Positions 43,875 through 50,773 of a stretch of DNA of 64,000 nucleotides are shown here, one piece after another. Source of the DNA: Polyangiaceae bacterium. GTDB lineage: Bacteria > Myxococcota_A > Polyangia > Polyangiales > Polyangiaceae. The DNA lies in NCBI GenBank assembly GCA_020846005.1, contig JADLEQ010000041.1, positions 1 to 64,000 on the forward strand, in the 5' to 3' direction. The notes beneath the pieces were generated by a model, which ran no database searches, was not told where the DNA came from, and saw only the letters and a list, made by a program, of their open reading frames with translations. How positions within the stretch are numbered: the first letter of the stretch is position 1; each line of letters begins with the position of its first letter. The position numbers were made by a program, and so were the translations under genes.

Positions 43875-46202
43875 ATGACCGAACGAACGTCCCCCAGTCG
43901 GCGCGGCGGCTCGGGGCGCCGTGCCCTCGTGCTCGCGGCGCTCGTGCTCTGGCTGTGCCAGCTCGTCGCCTCGACGGCGATCGCGGCGCCGGAGGCGAGG
44001 CTCCTGCGCGTCGACCCGCGGGCGAGCACGGAGAGCGGCACCCCCGTCCTGACTACGGTCGTCGAGCTCGTGCAGCCCAAGCGCTTGAGCGACGCGATCG
44101 GCGAGTGCGCAGGGCTCACGGGCACCGGTCAGCTCGACTGCATGAGCGAGGCGCTGGAGAAGGACGGCGCGCTCTACACGCCGTTCAACCCGTTCCCGCA
44201 GGCGAACGCGATCTTCACCGTGACCGTCGATGGCATCGATCAGCCGGCGAAGTTCGTGTCGACGGCGAGCTGGGGGCAGAGCCAGACCCAGCCCAGCGTG
44301 GGGACGGCGTGGTTGCTCCTCGTCGACGCCGATCGCCGCATGGGCGCCTCGTTCGCGGACGCCAAGGCGACGGCCGCGGCGTTCGTCGCGGCGCTCGGCC
44401 CGAGCGACATCGTCAACATCGTGTTCCTGAGCGACCGGCAGTCGTTCGTGCGGGACAGCAAGTGGATCGCCGCCAGCGACAAGGCCCGCGCGACAGCCTT
44501 CATCAACGGCGTCACGGACACGTTCCCCAACAACAGCCGCAACCGCCCGCTCGCCTCGATCATCCGCGCGGCGGCGACGGACGCGTTCAAGTCGCTCGGC
44601 AACATCGGCGAATCGGTCAAGGTGCCGCTCCACCAAGCGATGGTGGTCCTCTCGAACGGCTACGGCGGCGCAGATCCGCTGACGAACGGCGCCGGCGGGC
44701 TCGAGATCTCGAAGTACATGACCAAGGGGCGGTTCCCGGAGGACAACACCGCGCTCCCCAAGTCTCCGCTGCCGGTCATCAGCGTCTACTACCCGTCTAC
44801 GGTCATCGACGAATATCGCCTCGCGTCGCTCGAGTTCATGCAGAACATGGCGAACACGGAGATCGGCGGGTTCTTCACCGTGATGCGCCCAGGCCAGGCG
44901 GGCCGCGCGCCGAACATCGTGCGCGTGGTGCGCACGCGGTTCTCCAAGATGCACATCGTCCGGTGGCGGGTCGCGTGCATCGCCCCCTCCGTGACGCAGA
45001 CGTTCAAGCTGGTCTTCAACAACGTGAAGCCCGCCATCCTGGGCGACAACTCCTTCGAGAACGTGCCCGTCGGCATCGACCCGACGACGTGGCCGCTCGA
45101 CGTGAACGTCCAGTACACCGCGGAGATGGCGCAGCGCGACGGCGGCGTGCACCCGAAGGGCCGCTTCAAGGTGTACGGCGACTTCTGCTGGGGCGGCGAC
45201 AAGTCGCGAGCCGAGGCCTACTTCGTCCCGGCGGGGCAGCAGCTCCCGGGCTCGCTGGCCGGTGCCGACGTAGACAAGGCCAAGCGCACGCAGCAGCAGC
45301 TCATCGCGATGGGCATGAAGGGGACGGCCGTCGAGACGAGCAACGCGTTCGTCGAGATCGAGGCGCCGGACAAGGACAAGATCCTGCACGGCGCGGGAGA
45401 TCAGGCGCAGGTGCGCGTGGTCATCGTGGACAACAAGGCGGCGAGGACGAGCGGCGTCACGGCCGACAGCATCCTCACGCTGAAGGGTCGCGCCGCTCCG
45501 TTCCCACTGCTCGAGGCGCTCCTCGGCGTCTTCGGCCTGCTGGTGATCGTCCTGTTGGTCGTGGTGATCGTGCGCGGCGGCGGCAAGAAGAAGGGCGGCC
45601 CGCCTCCCCCACCGGTCGCGGCACCCCCGTACGGTGGTCCGCCGGGCGCGGGCCCGCCCGGCGGCTACGGCGCGCCGCCCGGCGGCTACGGGGGGCCTCC
45701 CTACGGTGGCGGGCCCGGGGTGCGCTCGGTCGCGTCCGGGCTCCTCGGTGGCGCGCCGGCTCCCGCGCTGACGCCCGCCCTCGCCGGCGGCGGCACACTG
45801 CCGCCGGAGCTCCTGTTCGGCGGCCGGGCTCCGCGGGTCGCGCTGACGGACGAGCAGCCCGCGCGAGTGCGCCCCGCGCCTCCCGACCCGTACGGCGGCG
45901 CCCGCGCGGTGGCGCGCGCGCGCCTCGAGGGCGAGGCGGGGACGCTGCATGTCGCGCCGGGGGTCGACGCGACCGTCGGCAGCGATCCCGCGCGTTCCCT
46001 GCTCGTCCTCGCCGCGCCCGGCGTCGAGCCGCTGCACGCGACGTTCGCGCTGCGGGGCCCCGAGCTGCTCGTGCGGGACGAGGGCACCACCCTCGGCACC
46101 AGCGTCGACGGCACGCCAATCGCACCGCGGACATGGGTCCGCGTGCCACACGGTGCCCAGGTCACCGTCGGTCGAGCCGCGCTCACCGCGCGCTTCGAGT
46201 GA
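43875..46202 (+). CDS. VWA-domain membrane protein with cytoplasmic FHA-like domain
   Basis: 775 residues. It starts 2 nt after the previous stop. A signal peptide (LAALVLWLCQLVASTAIAAPEA) leads to a large extracytoplasmic region (to about residue 545) with a VWA-like fold (VGTAWLLLVDADRRMGASFADA, where the MIDAS is DADRR and not the classic DxSxS). A single membrane helix (LLEALLGVFGLLVIVLLVVVIV) follows. A Gly/Pro/Tyr-rich cytoplasmic linker (GGYGAPPGGYGGPPYGG) then leads to a C-terminal FHA-like domain (VGSDPARSLLVLAAPGVEPLHATFALR, then TTLGTSVDGTPI) in which several phosphothreonine contacts are changed. It could relay an outside signal to the FHA/PP2C partners; a MIDAS-dependent ligand role is doubtful. 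Confidence 0.78.
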   Translation: MTERTSPSRRGGSGRRALVLAALVLWLCQLVASTAIAAPEARLLRVDPRASTESGTPVLTTVVELVQPKRLSDAIGECAGLTGTGQLDCMSEALEKDGALYTPFNPFPQANAIFTVTVDGIDQPAKFVSTASWGQSQTQPSVGTAWLLLVDADRRMGASFADAKATAAAFVAALGPSDIVNIVFLSDRQSFVRDSKWIAASDKARATAFINGVTDTFPNNSRNRPLASIIRAAATDAFKSLGNIGESVKVPLHQAMVVLSNGYGGADPLTNGAGGLEISKYMTKGRFPEDNTALPKSPLPVISVYYPSTVIDEYRLASLEFMQNMANTEIGGFFTVMRPGQAGRAPNIVRVVRTRFSKMHIVRWRVACIAPSVTQTFKLVFNNVKPAILGDNSFENVPVGIDPTTWPLDVNVQYTAEMAQRDGGVHPKGRFKVYGDFCWGGDKSRAEAYFVPAGQQLPGSLAGADVDKAKRTQQQLIAMGMKGTAVETSNAFVEIEAPDKDKILHGAGDQAQVRVVIVDNKAARTSGVTADSILTLKGRAAPFPLLEALLGVFGLLVIVLLVVVIVRGGGKKKGGPPPPPVAAPPYGGPPGAGPPGGYGAPPGGYGGPPYGGGPGVRSVASGLLGGAPAPALTPALAGGGTLPPELLFGGRAPRVALTDEQPARVRPAPPDPYGGARAVARARLEGEAGTLHVAPGVDATVGSDPARSLLVLAAPGVEPLHATFALRGPELLVRDEGTTLGTSVDGTPIAPRTWVRVPHGAQVTVGRAALTARFE

Positions 46203-46217
46203 CCAAGGAGCCTTACG

Positions 46218-47342
46218 TTGCGCCGCTCCGCACCGGGCGTCGTGGTCGACCTGGCCGCGGAGAGTGATCCGGGCCGCGATCCCGCGAAGCAGAACAACGA
46301 GGACACGTTCGCCTCCGTCGAGACGGCGCTGGGACTCCTCCTCGTCGTCTGCGACGGAATGGGCGGACACCTGGGCGGGCGGCGCGCGGCTGAAGCCGCG
46401 ACCAGCACCATCGTCGGCGCGCTCCAGGCCACGCCCGCCGGGGCGTCGCGACCCGAGGCGCTCCGCAGTGCGCTCGTCGCGGCAGGGGGTGCGGTCCACG
46501 CGGTTGGCGGCGAGTCGCCGAGCAGCGCGCGCCCGGGCTCGACGGCGGTGGTCGCCCTCCTCCACGCGGGCGGCGTGGACATCGCGCACGTGGGCGACTC
46601 GCGCGCGTACCTGTTCCGCAGCGATCGGCTCCACCCGCTCACCCGCGACCACTCCGTCGTCCAGGCGATGATCGATCAGGGGCTGCTCACGCCGGAGGCC
46701 GCGCGGGGGCACCCCGAGGCGAACCGCATCACCCGGGCGCTCGGCATCTACGCGGCGGTCGAGCCGGAGGTCCGCCCCGAGCCGGTCGCGCTGTACCCGC
46801 GTGACGTGTTGCTCCTCGCGAGCGACGGTCTCACCGACATGCTGGCCGACTCCGACCTCGAGGCAGCGCTCCGCCAGCACCTCCACGACGGCGCGGACGC
46901 CGCCGCGCAGGCGCTCGTGCGACTCGCGAACGCGCAGGGCGGATGGGACAACATCACCGTACAGCTCGCCATCGTCGCTGCCGCCTCGCACGCTGCCGCC
47001 TCGGCCGCGAGCGCGCCGACCCAGGCGCCCGCGCCCGGCGTGCGGACCGTGCCGCTCGCAGCGCCCGCGCCCGCCTCACCGCCCGTCGTCGCGGGGACGC
47101 AGCCCTTCACCTACATGGGCTCACCCGCTACCACCACCCTCCCCCTCGGAGCCTCCCTCTCGGGCGCCGGGGACGCCGCCGGGGTCGGCGACCGACCGGT
47201 CGCCTTCTCGACGCCGCCCGGCCCCCCTGCTCCCCCCCGGCGGACGGGCAAGATCGCGGTGCTGGCCGGAGCCGGCTGCGCGGCGCTCGTGGTGTTCGCG
47301 GTGCTGATCTGGTGGGCGGCCCGCCTCGCGCTCGGCCGGTGA
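46218..47342 (+). CDS. PP2C-family protein phosphatase with C-terminal membrane anchor
   Basis: 374 residues. TTG 46218 has AAGGAG 7 nt upstream. The metal-binding motifs of PPM/PP2C phosphatases are present: NNEDTFASVE, VVCDGMGGHLGG, IAHVGDSRAYLFR, LTRDHSVVQ, LLLASDGLTDML and GGWDNITVQL. An Ala/Pro-rich linker of about 100 residues is followed by a hydrophobic C-terminal helix (GKIAVLAGAGCAALVVFAVLIWWAA written in short as IAVLAGAGCAALVVF), placing the enzyme on the membrane. It would remove phosphate from Ser/Thr; the adjacent FHA proteins are logical substrates or partners. No Ser/Thr kinase gene lies in the window. Confidence 0.88.
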   Translation: MRRSAPGVVVDLAAESDPGRDPAKQNNEDTFASVETALGLLLVVCDGMGGHLGGRRAAEAATSTIVGALQATPAGASRPEALRSALVAAGGAVHAVGGESPSSARPGSTAVVALLHAGGVDIAHVGDSRAYLFRSDRLHPLTRDHSVVQAMIDQGLLTPEAARGHPEANRITRALGIYAAVEPEVRPEPVALYPRDVLLLASDGLTDMLADSDLEAALRQHLHDGADAAAQALVRLANAQGGWDNITVQLAIVAAASHAAASAASAPTQAPAPGVRTVPLAAPAPASPPVVAGTQPFTYMGSPATTTLPLGASLSGAGDAAGVGDRPVAFSTPPGPPAPPRRTGKIAVLAGAGCAALVVFAVLIWWAARLALGR

Positions 47343-47410
47343 TGACACCCGCGTGACGCGCCGCGCGGCCCGCCGCGCCGGAGCCGCCCCCCGCGCTTAC
47401 GGGGTACCCC

Positions 47411-47440
47411 TTGCCTCCGGGGCCGAACGGCGGCGATGAT
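47411..47440 (+). promoter_or_regulatory. Predicted leaderless promoter of FAD oxidoreductase
   Basis: TTGCCT at 47411-47416 and GATGAT at 47435-47440 with an 18-nt spacer. The -10 box ends 6 nt before ATG 47447. The upstream TTG that might be taken for a start is the -35 box. Confidence 0.4.
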
Positions 47441-47446
47441 TCGATC

Positions 47447-49018
47447 ATGGCGGACCCCAGCGTGTTGGTGCTCGGTGCGGGACTGGCGGGGCTCTCGACG
47501 GCGATCCACCTGCTCGAGGCGAGCGGGGGGCGCCTCGACGTGACGCTGATCGACCGCGGGCACGTCGTCGGCGGCAAGGCCTCGTCCGTCGCCCACCGTG
47601 ATCCCACCCTCGGCCGCACGTTCACGGTCGACCACGGCTTCCACGTCTTCTTCGACTACCCGAACTTCGGCGCGCGATTGGAGGCGCTCGGGGCGTCCGC
47701 CGGCCTCACCCGACGCCACCACGACGTCCTCATCTGGAGCGCCGGCGCGATGCGCCGGTTCCGCGCGCTCCCGCTCCCCAGCCCGCTCCACTTGCTGGCC
47801 GGTGGGCTCGAGTCGCGGCTGTTCGGGCTCCGCGACGGCCTGGCGGTCTTCCGCTTCATGTTTCGCATTTTCCTCATCGACCTCGGGCGCCTGACCGAGG
47901 CGGAGCGCCACGTGCTCGACGCGGTGTCCTTCGACGACTACGCGCGCTCGAACGGGCTCTCGGACGCCATCCTCCGGTCGTCGTTCTTCCGCTTCGTCGC
48001 GCAGTCGGCGTTCATCTACCCGCACTCGATGTCCGCGCTGTCCGCGATCGCCGCGATCCAGCTGGTCGCGCAGAGCTACGACGCGGTCGCGGTACGCTAC
48101 ATGGAGGAGGGCACGTCCGACGCGCTCATCGAGCCGCTGCGTCGCCACTTCCTCCGGCTCGGCGGCAAGCTGGAGAAGTTCAAGCGCGCGACGCAGATCG
48201 AGGTCGTGGGTGGACGCGTCGACGCCGTCCTGGTCGCCGAGAACCGTCACTACATCCACAGCGGCGAGGTCGCGAGCGGCGTCAAGTCGAACTACTACAG
48301 CGTGGAGACGCCCATGCCCGGCCCCCCAGCGCCCGTGCGGCGCCAGGCGGACCACTACGTCTCGACGCTCCCGCCGCGGGACCTGATCCCGGTGCTCGAC
48401 CCGGCCACCGCGGCCCTCCCCTACTTCGACGCCATCAAGCGGCTCCAGACGCAGCGGACGATCGCGCTCGAGCTCTGGTACGACCGCGTCGTCAGCCCGC
48501 CCGACGCGGACGGCGCCATCGTCGGACTCGACGGGCCGTTCTCGACGGTGTGCGATCTGCGCCGGGTCCAGCGCGTCGCGGAGGGGCACGGCTCGGTCGT
48601 CCAGTTCGTGGGCGAGGACGGCGCGTACGCCACACGCCCCGACTCCGAGCTGCTGGCCGACGCCCTGGCGACGCTCCACGCGATCTGGCCGCTGTCTCGC
48701 TCTGGCGTGGTGGAGAAGCAGTATTTCCATCGTGGCGCTCACGACGACTTCTTCCTCACCACCCCCGGGAGCGACGCGCTCCGCCCCGCCGCGCAGTCGC
48801 CGTTCCCCAACCTCGTCCTGGCCGGGGACTTCACGCAGACGGGCTTCCGCGTGATCTGCATGGAGGGCGCGTGGATCTCCGGCATGCGAGCCGCCAACGC
48901 CGTCCTCGCGCGGCAGGGGCTCCCCCAGGTCCCCATCGCGCCGATGCGCGGTCCCGGCGGCCTGACCGGCGTCGCGCGCGCGCTCCGCCGCCTGGCGGCG
49001 GATCTGGGCTTCGGGTGA
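47447..49018 (+). CDS. FAD-dependent amine oxidase/phytoene desaturase-like protein
   Basis: 523 residues. The ATG 47447 is followed by the dinucleotide-binding fold VLVLGAGLAGLSTAIHLLEA, with GGKASS as in NAD(P)-binding Rossmann-type oxidoreductases of the phytoene desaturase/amine oxidase superfamily. FTVDHGFHVFFDYPNF resembles the conserved DxGxH region of zeta-carotene desaturase-like proteins. The C-terminal FAD motif is NLVLAGDFTQTGFRVICMEGAWISGMRAANAV (AGDFT...MEGA, in short LAGDFTQTGF). The substrate is unknown; carotenoid or hopanoid-related chemistry is possible. Its TGA overlaps the GTG of the next histidine kinase (GTGA). Confidence 0.8.
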   Translation: MADPSVLVLGAGLAGLSTAIHLLEASGGRLDVTLIDRGHVVGGKASSVAHRDPTLGRTFTVDHGFHVFFDYPNFGARLEALGASAGLTRRHHDVLIWSAGAMRRFRALPLPSPLHLLAGGLESRLFGLRDGLAVFRFMFRIFLIDLGRLTEAERHVLDAVSFDDYARSNGLSDAILRSSFFRFVAQSAFIYPHSMSALSAIAAIQLVAQSYDAVAVRYMEEGTSDALIEPLRRHFLRLGGKLEKFKRATQIEVVGGRVDAVLVAENRHYIHSGEVASGVKSNYYSVETPMPGPPAPVRRQADHYVSTLPPRDLIPVLDPATAALPYFDAIKRLQTQRTIALELWYDRVVSPPDADGAIVGLDGPFSTVCDLRRVQRVAEGHGSVVQFVGEDGAYATRPDSELLADALATLHAIWPLSRSGVVEKQYFHRGAHDDFFLTTPGSDALRPAAQSPFPNLVLAGDFTQTGFRVICMEGAWISGMRAANAVLARQGLPQVPIAPMRGPGGLTGVARALRRLAADLGFG

Positions 49019-50688
49019 CCGCCGAGGACGACCTCGCCAGCGCTCGGCGCCGGCTGTCCGCCGTGCCGTGGGTCGTCATTCTCTTCTGCTGGCCGGCGAC
49101 GCTCCTCGGCTGGTACTTCATCACGCTCGTCGCCGACCCGTCCTGGTGGCGCGACCGGTTCCTCCTCCACTACTTGACGGCGATGATGGCGGTCGACTCC
49201 ATCGGCTGCCTCGGCGCGCTCCAGTTCTGGACACGCCACGCGCGCGCGATGCGGGGCGATCCCTCGCGGGCGAGCCTCGAGCAGGCGCGGCGGGTCTGGG
49301 TCGAGCTCCTCGCTCTACCGGAGCGCACCGCCGCGCTGCTCGTGGGGCTGATCCTGCTCACGCTGGCGCCGGGCACGGTGATCCTGCTCACCCGCGCCAC
49401 CGTCGAGCTCGTCGGGATCGGCTACGCGGGCGCCGCGATGGCGGCGGCTTGCGAGCTCACCGTGCTCGTCCCGGTCGTACAGCACCTGGTGATCCCGACC
49501 CTGCGCCGACTGAAGGCGGCGCACCCCTCGCTGGGCCTCCGAGACGACGGGGCCCGGCCGGGCCCGATCCGCACGTACTTCGCCTTCGGGCTGGTCGCGA
49601 TCAGCGCGGTCAGCATCGCGCTGGTCGCGACCCTGATCGAGAGCCGCACGGCGACAGCGCCGCGCTACCACTTCCCGGAGGGCCCGGCCGTCGCGCTCGC
49701 GATCGTGTGCATCGGCTCGATGAGCGCGGGGATCGCGCTCCACCTCTACTCCGCGGTGCTGGTGCCGCTCACGCGCCTGGCGAGCGCCATGCGACGCTTC
49801 TCGACAGAAGAGGTCGGCGTCCGCGTGGGGCTCCTCCACGTCGGCGAGGTCGGGCTGCTCTGCGAGCACTTCGACGAGATGGCGGCCGCCCTCGAGCAGT
49901 CTCGCGCGCGCCTCGCCGAGCGAGAGGCGCTCCTCCGCCACGCGCAGCGGTTCGAGGTGATGGGGACGGTGACCGCGACGTTCGCGCACGAGGTCGCGAA
50001 TCCGCTCACGTGCGTCGCCCTCAGCCTCGAGGTCGTCGACGCCGAGGTGGGCGCGCTCACCGCGCCGGAGCCCCCCCCGCCGACGGAGGCCACCCACTCG
50101 CTGACGACCTGTCGTGAGGCGCTGGCCGACGCGCTGTCAGCGACCCAACAGATGCAGCTCTTGCTCCGCGACATGCGCACGTTCTCGCGGCGCGAGGGGG
50201 ACGTCCACCTCGCGTGCAACGCCGCGGCGATGCTCGACGGCGCGCTCCGCCTGGCCAGCGGCGAGCTGCGCAAACATCAGGCCGAGGTCGTGCGCGAGTA
50301 CGACGATTGTCCGCCCGTCCTCGGGACACCCCACAAGCTCTCGCAGGTGCTCCTCAACCTGGTCCTGAACGCCGTCCAGGCGCTGGTGGCGGGGCGAAAG
50401 GCGCGCGTAGGCGTGGCGGTGCGCCCGCTCGGGGACCGGGTGGAGATCGCCATCACCGACAACGGCCACGGCATCGCGCCGGAGCACCGACAGCGCGTCT
50501 TCGACGCCTTCTTCACCACGAAGCCCGAAGGCGTGGGGACCGGCCTCGGGTTGTTCGTCAGCAAGAAGATCGTGACGGAGCACGGCGGCGAGCTCGCCTT
50601 CGACACCGAGGTCGGCGTCGGCACGACCTTCCGAATCGTGTTGCCGGTCGCGCCCCCGTCGACCCCGAGCGCCGCGCCGGTGTCGTGA
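49015..50688 (+). CDS. Membrane sensor histidine kinase
   Basis: 557 residues. The GTG overlaps the preceding stop in GTGA. The N-terminal half has several predicted membrane helices, starting WVVILFCWPATLLGWYF and later TAALLVGLILLTLAPGTVI, then a HAMP-like segment (PLTRLASAMRRFSTEEVGVR). The HisKA motif TVTATFAHEVANPLTCVALS carries the phosphoaccepting His at about 325. The ATPase has NLVLNAVQAL, DNGHGIAPEH and VGTGLGLFVSKKIV. No response regulator is adjacent. Coupling to an FAD oxidoreductase gene is unusual and suggests that the kinase could sense a product or the envelope state affected by the oxidoreductase; this is inference. Confidence 0.88.
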   Translation: MTAEDDLASARRRLSAVPWVVILFCWPATLLGWYFITLVADPSWWRDRFLLHYLTAMMAVDSIGCLGALQFWTRHARAMRGDPSRASLEQARRVWVELLALPERTAALLVGLILLTLAPGTVILLTRATVELVGIGYAGAAMAAACELTVLVPVVQHLVIPTLRRLKAAHPSLGLRDDGARPGPIRTYFAFGLVAISAVSIALVATLIESRTATAPRYHFPEGPAVALAIVCIGSMSAGIALHLYSAVLVPLTRLASAMRRFSTEEVGVRVGLLHVGEVGLLCEHFDEMAAALEQSRARLAEREALLRHAQRFEVMGTVTATFAHEVANPLTCVALSLEVVDAEVGALTAPEPPPPTEATHSLTTCREALADALSATQQMQLLLRDMRTFSRREGDVHLACNAAAMLDGALRLASGELRKHQAEVVREYDDCPPVLGTPHKLSQVLLNLVLNAVQALVAGRKARVGVAVRPLGDRVEIAITDNGHGIAPEHRQRVFDAFFTTKPEGVGTGLGLFVSKKIVTEHGGELAFDTEVGVGTTFRIVLPVAPPSTPSAAPVS

Positions 50689-50737
50689 CCGGCCGTCCGC
50701 CGGAGATCCCCGATCCGACGCCGCGAGCCGGGCGCGT

Positions 50738-50766
50738 TTGCGCTCCCGCGCCGGCTTGGCTAATCG
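50738..50766 (+). promoter_or_regulatory. Predicted leaderless promoter of FHA-ABC transporter
   Basis: TTGCGC at 50738-50743 and TAATCG at 50761-50766, 17-nt spacer. The -10 box ends 7 nt before GTG 50774. The TTG at 50738 is thus the -35 box, not the start codon. Confidence 0.5.
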
Positions 50767-50773
50767 AGCGGCC

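Noticed and set aside
43380-46991. Minus-strand open frame of 1203 codons
   Set aside because: It is antisense to the FHA, VWA and PP2C genes, with low-complexity composition only.
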